From positions 1-47,192 of the forward strand of contig JAZQHA010000216.1 of NCBI GenBank assembly GCA_045540315.1: DNA of 47,192 nt, read 5' to 3'. The first letter of the stretch is position 1. Each line of letters begins with the position of its first letter. This document shows, piece after piece, positions 33,310-41,777 of the stretch. This DNA is from CAG-557 sp045540315 (lineage in GTDB: Bacteria; Bacillota; Clostridia; Oscillospirales; Acutalibacteraceae). A model generated the notes under the pieces. The model had not been told where the DNA came from. It saw only the letters and a list, made by a program, of their open reading frames with translations, and did not search any database. Made by a program: the position numbers and the translations under genes.

Positions 33310-35373
33310 TCATTCCCTCAAAATTTTCATAATACTCGCACTTTCAAGGTCGACTTTCCCGCTCACCGGCTGCACTTCAACGCGATACATATCGGAGCAA
33401 CTTTCCACATTGATAAGCCCGCACTCATCCATCGCGTCAAGGATAATGAGCAACTTGCAAAAACTCAACTCAACCAACTCTCGCAACCTGTAAAAGAGCA
33501 CCGAAACATCACTCTCTAGCGGCGTGTTAGCTTTTAGGAACCGATAAACTCGCGAGAAATCATCGCGACTTGGAATCTGCTCACGCAAAACATCAGCAGA
33601 AATCTTTTCTTTTCTTTTGAGCGCCTCGAAAATCCGCTGCTCGTCGATTAAAACTTTGTTGTCGAGCGCCGAGAATTTAATGTCCTCCACAATTATAGTC
33701 AAGCTCTCCTGGCCTCTATACTCTGATTTCGACAGCTTGACCGCCAAATCAATTTCATCACCGACGCGGTACGAAAACTCATTTTGCGTCGTAAAAAACT
33801 TCATCGCAGAAATTTTATAATTATTTCGCGACAAAACTAATCGCAAATGGTTTTTCTCGGCGCCCACAAAGGTATAATCGCAAATTGTCATGTTGTAGAG
33901 ACCAAAAACAAACTCAGGATTATCCTTGCCGAAGGGCTCTAGCGGCAACAACTGCTCAGCCAGCTCGACGCTGAGAATTTCTGGCTTTAACTTGCAATCA
34001 ATGTCGAGAGTAGGACAAGGCATCGTATCAAACTCGTTCGCAAAGGAGTTGATGCCATCTCTAAAGCGACACAAATTCTCTAGTTTTAACTCAAATCCTG
34101 CTGCTAACGGGTGCCCGCCAAATCGCGTAAGTAAACTTGAACAGCTTTTAATCGACTCGTACAGTGAAAACCCCTCGATGCTTCGACCTGAGCCACGCGC
34201 GACATCTCCCATAACCGATATAACAATCGTTGGCTTACCATAGCGCTCCAGCAGCTTAGCAGCCACGATGCCGATGACTCCGGGGTGCCAGTCTTTGCCC
34301 TCCACGATTAAAACTCGCTGATATAATCGGTCTGGCTCATCGGCCAAGAGGAGCTCGGCCTGCAACAAGATTTCTTGCTCAATTTCTTTGCGTTTGATGT
34401 TTTCGTTTTCCACTTGTAGGGCGATTTCTTGGGCTATAGTTGGGTCTTCGGTGGTTAAAAGCTTGACCAATTTGTCGGAGAGGCTCAACCGTCCGGAGGC
34501 ATTAATTCTCGGCACGACGCCAAAGGCAATGTTATACGCGCTAATTGGCTTCTCGCTGAGCTTTGCTAGCATTAAAATCTCTTGTATGCCTAAATTATTG
34601 GTATTTTTTATGTATTTTAGGCCCTGCTTGACTAAGTATCGATTTTCTCCTTGCAACGAGACCACATCGCCAACGGTGCCAATTAAAATTAGGTCCGCGT
34701 AGTTCTCAAGGATAAACTCAACATCCACCGAGGGCCCCTCGAGCGCGCAAATTAGCTTGAACACCACACCGACTCCCGCGAAATTTTTAAAAGCACTAGG
34801 GCAATCCGCTCGATGTGGATCAACAATCGCAACAGCTTTGGGCAAGTTTTCTGGCGGCTGATGGTGGTCCGTCACAACCGTGTCTATGCCGAGCGAGGCG
34901 GCATAGTCAATTTCTTCCATCGCCGAAATACCATTATCCACCGTGATGATTAAATTCACATTCTCCTCGGCGAGCTTTTTCACGGCAGACTTGTTCATTC
35001 CATAGCCCTCGGAGTGCCTGTCCGGTATGTAGTAAGTCACGTTTGCACCACAATTCTCCAGGTACAAGTACAGCAAAGCTGTCGAGGTCACTCCATCCGC
35101 GTCGTAATCGCCATATACGCAAATTTTCTCATCATTTTCAAGGGCGCACCGAATTCTTTTCACAGCTTTTCCCATATCCGCAAAATCAAGCGGTTCCGAC
35201 ACAGCACAGTCCTCCGCGAGCAACTCTGCTATGGCTTTTTTATCGCATATACCACGCACATCCAACATCATTGCCAAAAAAAACGGTAATTTATTTTCAT
35301 AGGCAATCTTCTGTGCATTTTCCTTATCCAGCGTTGCTAAGCGCCAATTTTTCAGCCTCACTACATACACCAA
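33310..35373 (-). CDS. recJ: single-stranded-DNA-specific exonuclease RecJ
   Basis: A 687-residue DHH-family nuclease. The N-terminal catalytic motifs are present: VYGDYDADGVTST (about 62-74), IITVDNGIS and VVTDHHQPPE (about 163-172, the DHH triad), then VDPHRAD. The DHHA1 motif RFGGHPLAAGFEL and an OB-type region follow. It degrades 5'-ended ssDNA in recombination and repair. The first start is TTG at 35373, only about 16 nt from the predicted transcription start, so an internal GTG could be used instead. Confidence 0.94.
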   Translation of the reverse strand: MVYVVRLKNWRLATLDKENAQKIAYENKLPFFLAMMLDVRGICDKKAIAELLAEDCAVSEPLDFADMGKAVKRIRCALENDEKICVYGDYDADGVTSTALLYLYLENCGANVTYYIPDRHSEGYGMNKSAVKKLAEENVNLIITVDNGISAMEEIDYAASLGIDTVVTDHHQPPENLPKAVAIVDPHRADCPSAFKNFAGVGVVFKLICALEGPSVDVEFILENYADLILIGTVGDVVSLQGENRYLVKQGLKYIKNTNNLGIQEILMLAKLSEKPISAYNIAFGVVPRINASGRLSLSDKLVKLLTTEDPTIAQEIALQVENENIKRKEIEQEILLQAELLLADEPDRLYQRVLIVEGKDWHPGVIGIVAAKLLERYGKPTIVISVMGDVARGSGRSIEGFSLYESIKSCSSLLTRFGGHPLAAGFELKLENLCRFRDGINSFANEFDTMPCPTLDIDCKLKPEILSVELAEQLLPLEPFGKDNPEFVFGLYNMTICDYTFVGAEKNHLRLVLSRNNYKISAMKFFTTQNEFSYRVGDEIDLAVKLSKSEYRGQESLTIIVEDIKFSALDNKVLIDEQRIFEALKRKEKISADVLREQIPSRDDFSRVYRFLKANTPLESDVSVLFYRLRELVELSFCKLLIILDAMDECGLINVESCSDMYRVEVQPVSGKVDLESASIMKILRE

Positions 35374-35395
35374 CTCTATATCGAAATATGTTTAA

Positions 35396-35424
35396 AGTTT
35401 ATCATTTTATTTTGGTTTTTTCAA
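35396..35424 (-). promoter_or_regulatory. recJ-relA operon promoter
   Basis: On the minus strand TTGAAA (complement of 35419-35424) and TAAACT (complement of 35396-35401) are 17 nt apart, just upstream of recJ. Confidence 0.5.
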
Positions 35425-35445
35425 GCAATGCGCCGAATGAAAATA

Positions 35446-35473
35446 GTGCACCGTTTCTGTAAAAAAAGGTGCA
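35446..35473 (-). terminator. terminator after the polysaccharide deacetylase gene
   Basis: GTGCACC (35446-35452) and GGTGCAC (35467-35473) form a 7-bp stem around a 14-nt loop. On the minus strand it is followed by TATTTTCATT and lies just past the stop of the gene at 35486. Confidence 0.6.
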
Positions 35474-35485
35474 CAAATATGTAAT

Positions 35486-36361
35486 TTATCTTTCTATGTG
35501 ACGTTTAAAAAAAGCTTCGGTGGAAATATTGGGCGGGCGCAAGATTCGACAAAGACCATATAATTTTTCTGGATTTTTAGTCAGCCTGTTCACTTTGCCT
35601 TCGCAGCTTAAAGTTGCTTTAAACCCCAATTGTCGAAGAATATCTAACGAACAGTTGCTAATTGCTCCAAACGGAAAAACAAAGGTAGTTGGCGTAAAAT
35701 CAAGAAAATCCTCAACTTTATTTTGCATCAACATAACATCGTTGCATAAAGCCTTTTGATAGTGTTCGAAACTTTCACATTTATTTTTTTTCGTACCGCG
35801 ACGTTTTTTTGTTATTGAGTGCATATTGTATGAATGATTTTGAATCTCCACGACTCCAGAATCTTGCATTTCCTTTAGGTTTTCCCAGGAGCAGTGTGCA
35901 TACGCCGGATTTTTGTCGTTATTTTCACTGTAGATATCGCATTGTTTCCCGATGGGCGATAAAACCATTTTGCAATTGTGCTGTTTAATCAGCGGAAATG
36001 CATATAAGTAGTTGTTGTAGTAGCCATCATCAAACGTCAACATGATGGGTTTTTCTGGTAGCTGCGTGTTTTCGTAGACAAAATCCACCAAATCCTGCAT
36101 CACAATCGTCGTGTAACCATTATCTTTTATGTACTTCAAGTCGCTCTCAAAGTCGTCCGGAGTAATTATAAACTTTCCCTTAGACTTGTTATTTTTCAAT
36201 ATAGAATGATACATAATTATAGGCAATTTGACCGTATCTTCTGAGTCCGACACCGCAGAAATCATAGTTTTTCTTCCCTGGCCCAGCGCGAAGCCAACCG
36301 ACAAAAACAACATTACAAGCACTGTTAAAAAAAGTGGTTTTTTTATTTTTAGCACATACAA
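35486..36361 (-). CDS. membrane-anchored polysaccharide deacetylase (NodB family)
   Basis: A 291-residue protein with an N-terminal membrane/signal segment (PLFLTVLVMLFLSVGFAL). The NodB homology domain has IMYHSI, the catalytic/metal motif MLTFDDGYYNN (about 103-113) and EIQNHSYNMHS, where the second metal-ligand motif H-S/T-x-x-M-H lies. It would remove acetyl groups from cell-wall or other polysaccharides outside the membrane. The start is uncertain: TTG at 36361 with AAAGAG upstream, or GTG at 36355. It is divergent from spoIIGA, but no sporulation role is shown. Confidence 0.88.
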   Translation of the reverse strand: MYVLKIKKPLFLTVLVMLFLSVGFALGQGRKTMISAVSDSEDTVKLPIIMYHSILKNNKSKGKFIITPDDFESDLKYIKDNGYTTIVMQDLVDFVYENTQLPEKPIMLTFDDGYYNNYLYAFPLIKQHNCKMVLSPIGKQCDIYSENNDKNPAYAHCSWENLKEMQDSGVVEIQNHSYNMHSITKKRRGTKKNKCESFEHYQKALCNDVMLMQNKVEDFLDFTPTTFVFPFGAISNCSLDILRQLGFKATLSCEGKVNRLTKNPEKLYGLCRILRPPNISTEAFFKRHIER

Positions 36362-36702
36362 AAAAAATCAACTCTTTCTCTTTTTTGAGTAGTGTAAGCT
36401 CTTAATAATTATATGAAAACGGCCTGGCAACAATGAATCCAAGGGTTCTAGCTTAACAAAATTCAATAATAAACTACAAAAAATATTAATTTCTGCCATT
36501 ACAAAAAGCAATTAAACTAAATTCACAACTCTATTTTTGACCACTTAAATTTTTCGCCTTAAAGTTTATGAATAAATTATTAGCGTTATTACTTTTATAC
36601 CACATTTAAGTGAAAATTTTTTCAAGCCTCGTTACGACAAAAAGCCTCTCTATCGTTAGCGATAATTGAACTGTAACAAACTAATTGCGTTTGGAGGGCG
36701 AT
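36362..36702. promoter_or_regulatory. intergenic region upstream of spoIIGA
   Basis: 340 nt of AT-rich DNA between divergent genes. CACTTAAAT (36542-36550) and ATTTAAGTG (36604-36612) are perfect inverted repeats about 55 nt apart. TACGACA at 36633-36639 differs by one base from the TTCGACA form of the Spo0A box, which fits the known Spo0A control of spoIIG in Bacillus and Clostridia. The evidence for an operator is weak. Confidence 0.35.
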
Positions 36703-37569
36703 ATGAAGCAAACCATATACATCGATGTTCTAGTCTCGGTAAACATTTTTATTAACTATTTCTTGCTCTTATCGGTTGCGAAAATTTTAAATTTGAACTT
36801 CACCCGCAAAAAATTAATTTTCGCGGCATTTATAGGCAGTTTATGCTCGCTGGTTATCCTCTTGCCACCCATCAACGGCTTTTTATCGCTATTAATAAAA
36901 CTTGCTATGTCCGCATCCGTAATATTTTTCGCCTTTGAGTTTGTATCATTAAAGTTTTTCCTTAAAATTTTATTCGCATTTTACGGCATGAATTTTCTAT
37001 TTGGCGGAATAATTTTTTGTTTATGGTACTTTGTAGTTCCAAACGGAATTTTCATCAACAATAACGCGATATATCTTAACATTCCTCCTCTATTTTTGGC
37101 CACCGCAACGCTTTTAGCGTATCTTTCCATCCGCGTGGTTAATAAAATCGCCGGCACACAAGAGCTTAGCTCTAAAAGTTTTTACATAATCATAAAATCA
37201 GAAAAAAAAGAGCTCAAACTAAAAGCCAAGCTCGATACCGGAAACGCCTTAAGAGAGCCATTTTCAAGCTTGCCGGTTATTGTAGTTAATTATAAATTTG
37301 CCGAAAACATTATGCCCTCTTGCATAAAGGAATATTTTACCACCCCAGAAAGGAATACTCCTTGGGAACATCCACCCGACGCTACTGAGATTAAAAATAT
37401 TCGAGTCGTTCCATTCAACACTATATCCGGCAATGGACTTCTCCCTGCATTTAAACCAGATTATGTAAGCATTCACGGCATAAAAAAAGAGGCTTATATA
37501 GCCATCTGCAAACAAAAAATATTTAATAATGAATATCAGGCTTTAATCGGCCCAGAGTTTATTGAGTAA
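36703..37569 (+). CDS. spoIIGA: sigma-E processing protease SpoIIGA
   Basis: A 288-residue protein with five N-terminal membrane segments (to about residue 145) and a C-terminal aspartic-protease domain with the catalytic motif LDTGNALREPF (Asp178). The family cleaves the pro-sequence of sigma-E in the mother cell after asymmetric septation. ATG 36703 is chosen because of the TTGGAGGGCG site just upstream. It lies 12 nt before sigE, as in all spoIIG operons. Confidence 0.93.
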   Translation: MKQTIYIDVLVSVNIFINYFLLLSVAKILNLNFTRKKLIFAAFIGSLCSLVILLPPINGFLSLLIKLAMSASVIFFAFEFVSLKFFLKILFAFYGMNFLFGGIIFCLWYFVVPNGIFINNNAIYLNIPPLFLATATLLAYLSIRVVNKIAGTQELSSKSFYIIIKSEKKELKLKAKLDTGNALREPFSSLPVIVVNYKFAENIMPSCIKEYFTTPERNTPWEHPPDATEIKNIRVVPFNTISGNGLLPAFKPDYVSIHGIKKEAYIAICKQKIFNNEYQALIGPEFIE

Positions 37570-37580
37570 AAGGAGCACAT

Positions 37581-38297
37581 ATGAAAAATTTCATAGAAAA
37601 ACTCAGAGTTTACATATTAAAAATCTTAACAAAATTAAATCTTATCGACGAAATTCACTACATAAACGGCGCCGAAACTTTACCCCCACCGCTCACCAAA
37701 GCGCAGGAGACAAAAATCATGACCGACATACAAAATGGTGTTAGTGGCGCACGAGAACCGCTCATCACGCACAACTTGCGCTTAGTAGTCTACATAGCAA
37801 AAAAATTCGACTCGACCGGAACTAACGTGGAGGATTTAATTTCGATTGGTACAATCGGGCTCATCAAGGCCGTAAACACATTTTGCCCAGAGAAAAACAT
37901 CAAACTTGCTACCTACGCCTCTCGCTGCATAGAGAATGAAATTTTGATGTTCTTACGGAAAAGTTCTCAAAAGAAAAACGAAATCTCAATTGATGAACCA
38001 CTTAATGTAGATTGGGACGGGAATGAGCTACTGTTATCGGATATTCTCGGCAGCGAACAAGATGTTGTAAATAAGCGCATCGAACAAGAAGTAGAGTGTC
38101 AAGTGCTACTTAAGGCTGTTTCGAAGCTGTCCAGCAGAGAACGTAACATAATGGAGCTACGGTTTGGGCTTTCTGGCAAGCAAGAGCATACACAAAAAGA
38201 GGTCGCGGATTCGCTGGGCATATCTCAATCGTATATCTCAAGGCTAGAAAAGAAAATAATCGAGCGTCTAAAAAGAGACCTAGAGCGGGTATGTTAA
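37581..38297 (+). CDS. sigE: sporulation sigma factor SigE
   Basis: A 238-residue sigma-70-family factor. The N-terminal pro-sequence region is hydrophobic/basic (FIEKLRVYILKILTKL). Region 2 has THNLRLVVYIAKKF, VEDLISIGTIGLIKAVNTF and KLATYASRCIENEILMFLR; region 4 has LSSRERNIMELRFGL and a helix-turn-helix VADSLGISQSYISRLEKK. It directs mother-cell gene expression early in sporulation. It follows spoIIGA with its own AAAGGAG site. Confidence 0.95.
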   Translation: MKNFIEKLRVYILKILTKLNLIDEIHYINGAETLPPPLTKAQETKIMTDIQNGVSGAREPLITHNLRLVVYIAKKFDSTGTNVEDLISIGTIGLIKAVNTFCPEKNIKLATYASRCIENEILMFLRKSSQKKNEISIDEPLNVDWDGNELLLSDILGSEQDVVNKRIEQEVECQVLLKAVSKLSSRERNIMELRFGLSGKQEHTQKEVADSLGISQSYISRLEKKIIERLKRDLERVC

Positions 38298-38315
38298 GCG
38301 CTTTATAAAACAAAT

Positions 38316-38335
38316 AGGAGCCTTTCAAGGCTCCT
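38316..38335. terminator. hairpin terminator between sigE and a convergent gene
   Basis: AGGAGCC and GGCTCCT pair around TTTCAA. On the minus strand ATTTGTTTTAT follows, which suits the convergent gene ending at 38347; on the plus strand the downstream sequence is A-rich, so sigE termination would be weaker. Confidence 0.65.
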
Positions 38336-38346
38336 AAAATATAATG

Positions 38347-39009
38347 TTAAAGAGACGGCATCTTATAAATCATATATATCACCATACCTACCATCGCCAA
38401 CGCACAGAGCGCACCAGCTGCAACATCAACTGCAGCATCGACAGTAGTTGAGTTTTGTCTATAATTTGTTTCTGTGCCTCTACATCTCGCTCTGCGCACC
38501 GCATATTTTGCTGCATAATCAGTAGGCTCATTATCCCTCGCATTTATTCTTTGTGCAAGTCTCCTTGCTCTCTCATCTTCAGAGCATCTCTTATTCTTTA
38601 CAGCTCTTTTTGCTGCATAATCGGTAGGCTCATTATCCCTCGCGTTTATTCTTTCTGCAAGTCTCCTTGCTCTCTCATCTTCAGAGCATCTCTTATTATT
38701 TACAGCTCTTTTCGCTGCATAATCGGTAGGCTCATTATCCCTTGCGTTTATTCTTTGTGCAAGCCTCCTTGCCGCAGCCTCATCTGAATCTCCACGCTTA
38801 GTATATTCTGCACGACACACATCGCGATCTGAGCTATCATGTGTAATAGGCTCTGCCGGGCACACGTCATCGTATAAATTAGCTGGCGACGTAGATTCTA
38901 CTGGACATACATCATCATCTATTTCGCCATATGCAATAGTTGTTGGGCACACACACATCGCAATAGTCAACGATAATGAAATTGCCTTAACTAAAAAATT
39001 CTTTATCAT
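38347..39009 (-). CDS. secreted tandem-repeat protein with C-terminal membrane segment
   Basis: A 220-residue protein of unknown function. A signal peptide (about 1-28, ending TIAYGE) is followed by three degenerate units around DDVCPAE. Then come nearly three 34-residue repeats (core LAQRINARDNEPTDYAAK, ending RCSEDERAR), encoded by 102-nt tandem repeats that are almost identical in DNA. A C-terminal hydrophobic segment (ALCALAMVGMVIYMIY) probably anchors it. Each repeat has one cysteine, giving chances for cross-linking. An AAGGGGAA site precedes the ATG. The near-identity of the repeats points to recent expansion. Confidence 0.8.
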   Translation of the reverse strand: MIKNFLVKAISLSLTIAMCVCPTTIAYGEIDDDVCPVESTSPANLYDDVCPAEPITHDSSDRDVCRAEYTKRGDSDEAAARRLAQRINARDNEPTDYAAKRAVNNKRCSEDERARRLAERINARDNEPTDYAAKRAVKNKRCSEDERARRLAQRINARDNEPTDYAAKYAVRRARCRGTETNYRQNSTTVDAAVDVAAGALCALAMVGMVIYMIYKMPSL

Positions 39010-39150
39010 TATTAAGTTCCCCTTTATACCATATTTGAGTAGCGTAACTACAAGCTATTTTTACCTAAACTTTAAGCTTATTATTAAGAAGTCATAATAC
39101 ACATATAAGGAGCCAATACATAGAACTGGCCCCTATAAGTCATCGTTTAA

Positions 39151-39498
39151 TTAAAATCTGTAAGTATTAAAACACTCTTGCTTACAATCGCCTCTATCGC
39201 CACTCTCAAAGGACCCTCCGTACATATAATCGCATCTAGACATACACCGTGATAAATCTTGATCTTTTTTTGTTTTTAAAATATGTTGCTCATCCAGACA
39301 GCGTAAAATTTGGTAGGTTGTGTCCTCGAGATCTCTTTGCCCGTCTCCGTACTCCAACACATAGTCTTCGACGCACCGCATTGCAGCTTTAGCCACATTG
39401 CTGTTTATCGCTCCATGAGTCAAGTGAGATACCGAACCCACAGACAAGCCACAAACCATAGACATCGAAACAACTTTTACTAAAAGATTTTTTTTCAT
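39151..39498 (-). CDS. small secreted cysteine-rich protein
   Basis: A 115-residue protein of unknown function. A signal peptide (MKKNLLVKVVSMSMVCGLSV, cleavage near SHLTHGA) is followed by a charged mature domain with cysteines at CVEDY and RCLDE, then two CxxxC motifs, CMSRC and CKQEC, 15 residues apart near the C-terminus. Such paired CxxxC motifs can form a disulfide-stapled helical hairpin. It has its own promoter on the minus strand (TTGCGC, 18-nt spacer, TATAAT) and an AAGGAG site. Confidence 0.75.
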   Translation of the reverse strand: MKKNLLVKVVSMSMVCGLSVGSVSHLTHGAINSNVAKAAMRCVEDYVLEYGDGQRDLEDTTYQILRCLDEQHILKTKKDQDLSRCMSRCDYMYGGSFESGDRGDCKQECFNTYRF

Positions 39499-39662
39499 AT
39501 AGAACTCTCCTTATTTTTTAATGCGTTTTTATTATATCATACATGTTTAAAAAAGCGCAAGTATTTACTTCATATTTTTTAATATGTGCTTCATTTTTTA
39601 AGAAATAGCAATTTTTATTCATAATAGTGAACAAAAAGCTCTTTGCTAAAAACGCAAAACAA

Positions 39663-39881
39663 TTAAAGGTACTTCCACTCACAAAGTTGCAAGCAACCTC
39701 TAAGCATCTCGTCCGTATATATCCCTGTTACCATATTGACAAGGTTGTAACGATTTTCGACACACCGCTGTTTACACTCTGCAAAATCATCTGGCTCATC
39801 TTGTGCTGCAGCCAAGGTTGAAGTAGTACATAGCGCACCAACAACAAGGGCCAAACTTACCTTTTTTAAAAACTTTTTCAT
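39663..39881 (-). CDS. small secreted protein with two CxxxC motifs
   Basis: A 72-residue protein. A signal peptide (MKKFLKKVSLALVVGALCTT, cleavage after LAAA) is followed by a mature part of about 45 residues with CKQRC and CLQLC separated by 22 residues. The pattern repeats that of the protein at 39151-39498. The minus-strand promoter TTGATT, 17 nt, TATAAT and an AGGGAGA site are clear. Function is unknown; a secreted helical-hairpin peptide is a reasonable structural guess. Confidence 0.75.
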   Translation of the reverse strand: MKKFLKKVSLALVVGALCTTSTLAAAQDEPDDFAECKQRCVENRYNLVNMVTGIYTDEMLRGCLQLCEWKYL

Positions 39882-40036
39882 TTTTACATTCTCCCTTATT
39901 TACAATTGCTTAAGCACTTATAATTATACTATATCATAAAAAATAAATCAAGTATTAGTATAAACATTCAATCATTAGTTTAATTTTTAAAAAATAACTT
40001 TGCATTTTTATTAATCATCTCAAAAAACTTATAGTA

Positions 40037-40495
40037 TCACACACAAATGGTATCTTTAATTTGCTCAAATGTTTTTTCGCCAATACCAGAAACATTCTTT
40101 ATCTCCTCTATCGAAGAAAACGGCCCATTGGTATTTCTATAATCAACGATTCTTTTGGCAATAACCGGACCAATTCTCGACAGCTTTTCATCAAGTTCTT
40201 CTGCCGTTGCCGTATTTATATTTACTTTTTGCGAAGTTTCTGGTTCAGTCTCAGCGCTATTTTCATTGTTTTCTTCGCTTTCATTCTTGTTGTCATTTAC
40301 GATAATTTTATCGTCTTCCAAATTCTCAAACTGCGTATCCGTATCAGATTCTGCGCTATCTTCATCCTTCTCAACATAAATTACAGATGGAATTGATATT
40401 TGAGGAATGAAAAAAGCGTTATAAAACAAAATACCTACGCATAGAGCAAGAGCTACAACGATAAGAATTTTTTCGTGATGATATTTTACATCCAT
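40037..40495 (-). CDS. ComEA-family helix-hairpin-helix DNA-binding protein
   Basis: A 152-residue protein. It has an N-terminal membrane anchor (ILIVVALALCVGILFY), an acidic Asn/Glu-rich linker (about 45-85) and a C-terminal tandem helix-hairpin-helix domain with NINTATAEELDEKLSRIGPV, AKRIVDYR and SGIGEKTFEQIKD. ComEA binds DNA outside the membrane in natural transformation. The extracellular domain of roughly 60 residues is normal for the family. No comEC is adjacent. Confidence 0.9.
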   Translation of the reverse strand: MDVKYHHEKILIVVALALCVGILFYNAFFIPQISIPSVIYVEKDEDSAESDTDTQFENLEDDKIIVNDNKNESEENNENSAETEPETSQKVNINTATAEELDEKLSRIGPVIAKRIVDYRNTNGPFSSIEEIKNVSGIGEKTFEQIKDTICV

Positions 40496-40642
40496 AATTT
40501 AGCACCCTTCAAGATTAAAGTTACGACATCATTCTACAAAATAAAGCAAAATTTGTAAATCTAAACACGAATATGTGTATTTATTCTGATAAAAATAAGT
40601 TATGTGTAGCGAAAAAAATTCTTGAAAAGCGGTGCATAAATA

Positions 40643-41182
40643 ATGAATATTATTATTTATGGCAATGAGAAAGATACCGTACTTAGCGATATACTCTTAA
40701 AAGTTCTCTCGAAGTACGGTGGCGTAAATCTTTTTAGTACAAACAGATGGACGCGCAGCCCCAAAACCTATACCTCTAATTTTTTTGTATATGATATAAA
40801 CAAACTTCCAACAGTTATCGATATGGATGGAATTTTCATTTTTAAAGATTCTTTTAAAAGTATAAACACACATAAACTCTGCAGTAACTTTTTGCATATA
40901 ATTAATAGTCAAAATATGCGCGCCATAAAACACCTAAAAAGCACAGAGCAAGTTGTAATGACCTGTGGTATAGACTCCAAAAGCACACTGACTTTTTCTA
41001 GCCTAACTACGACAGAGGCTATTGTAAACTTACAACGATACGTAAAAACAAAAAATAAAATACTAGAGCCACATGAGTTTCCCTTAAAAATAAAAACGCC
41101 ATGCGACGAAACTGTATTACTTTTAGTTTGCGCAGTGCTGCTCTTGGCCGAGTTACCTTCGCTTGAAGGGTTCGAAGTCTAA
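40643..41182 (+). CDS. hypothetical protein upstream of the spore protein gene
   Basis: A 179-residue protein with the look of a small Rossmann-like fold: MNIIIYGNEKDTVLSDILLK at the N-terminus, then VVMTCGIDSKSTLTFSSLTT and HEFPLKIKTPCDETVLLLV. I recognise the pattern VTCG..SK.TLTFSS as one seen in unnamed Clostridia proteins but cannot give a function. The ribosome binding site is weak. It lies 90 nt before the spore protein gene in the same direction. Confidence 0.6.
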   Translation: MNIIIYGNEKDTVLSDILLKVLSKYGGVNLFSTNRWTRSPKTYTSNFFVYDINKLPTVIDMDGIFIFKDSFKSINTHKLCSNFLHIINSQNMRAIKHLKSTEQVVMTCGIDSKSTLTFSSLTTTEAIVNLQRYVKTKNKILEPHEFPLKIKTPCDETVLLLVCAVLLLAELPSLEGFEV

Positions 41183-41219
41183 CAAAATTTACCGGTAATA
41201 AAAAGCTAACTTGAACAAA

Positions 41220-41248
41220 CAATATTAATGCAAACGCAAATCATATTA
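41220..41248 (+). promoter_or_regulatory. forespore sigma-G/F-type promoter of the SASP gene
   Basis: CAATA (41220-41224) and CATATTA (41242-41248) are 17 nt apart and resemble the sigma-G pattern GnATR / CATnnTA. Forespore expression is expected for SASP genes. Confidence 0.5.
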
Positions 41249-41271
41249 AATGTAAAAAGGAGTGAAGAAAT

Positions 41272-41526
41272 ATGTCTAAGAACTCAGTAGTTGTGCCAGA
41301 GGCACGTAAGGCTCTTGATAAATTTAAGATGGAAGCGGCTAACGAGGTTGGTGTTAACTTGAAAGAAGGTTACAATGGTGACTTGACTTCAAGAGAAGCC
41401 GGTTCTGTTGGCGGCCAGATGGTTAATGAAATATGTCCCGTACAAACATTGACTTTTAAAAGGCAAAACCGGTCGGTTAAAGGCCATCGACAAAAATGTA
41501 CATATGATATTTGTATAAATTTTTAA
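41272..41526 (+). CDS. alpha/beta-type small acid-soluble spore protein with replaced C-terminus
   Basis: An 84-residue frame. Residues 1-53 are a clear SASP: VPEARKALDKFKMEAANEVG, VNLKEGYNGDLTSREAGSVG and GQMV. After residue 53 (about nt 41431) the expected second-helix end (of the type KKMIEEYEQSLA) is absent and an unrelated basic tail of 31 residues follows (ICPVQTLTFKRQNRS...). SASPs coat and protect spore DNA; loss of part of the second DNA-binding helix should impair that. The break is where prophage genes begin, so I infer truncation by integration. Confidence 0.85.
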   Translation: MSKNSVVVPEARKALDKFKMEAANEVGVNLKEGYNGDLTSREAGSVGGQMVNEICPVQTLTFKRQNRSVKGHRQKCTYDICINF

Positions 41527-41629
41527 TTTTTTTGAATAACAAAAAGACAGCTATTTTTGATATGCGATATCTTTTCTAGGATACGTATTACAAACTTAGC
41601 TGTTTTCTAATTTCTGTGGAGGGAAAACC

Positions 41630-41776
41630 ATGCAAATATTTTTGTTAATAGTAATTTTCATTTTAATAGTAATCAATTTGAAACAAGCGGATGAATTAAG
41701 AGACCTCGAAAGAAAGACTTTGGATGCGTTCAAAATCGTCTGCAAAAAACTAAAACAAAATACGGAGGACAGATAA
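41630..41776 (+). CDS. small membrane protein, phage orphan
   Basis: A 48-residue protein with one hydrophobic N-terminal segment (QIFLLIVIFILIVINL) and a charged helical tail (DELRDLERKTLDAFKIV). A GGAGGG site at 41618-41623 precedes the ATG, and the stop is directly followed by the next start. Function unknown. Confidence 0.6.
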   Translation: MQIFLLIVIFILIVINLKQADELRDLERKTLDAFKIVCKKLKQNTEDR

Positions 41777-41777
41777 A

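Noticed and set aside
38560..38770. CRISPR array
   Set aside because: The direct repeats are 102-nt tandem coding units without unique spacers.
38455..38787. 110-codon plus-strand open frame with internal repeats
   Set aside because: It is the antisense of the tandem-repeat gene; its repeats simply mirror those of the minus-strand protein, which has a signal peptide and ribosome binding site.
41527..41629. Integrase or repressor gene at the left prophage end
   Set aside because: Only about 100 nt with a weak inverted repeat (ACAGCTA/TAGCTGT) is present; no open frame of suitable size exists here.
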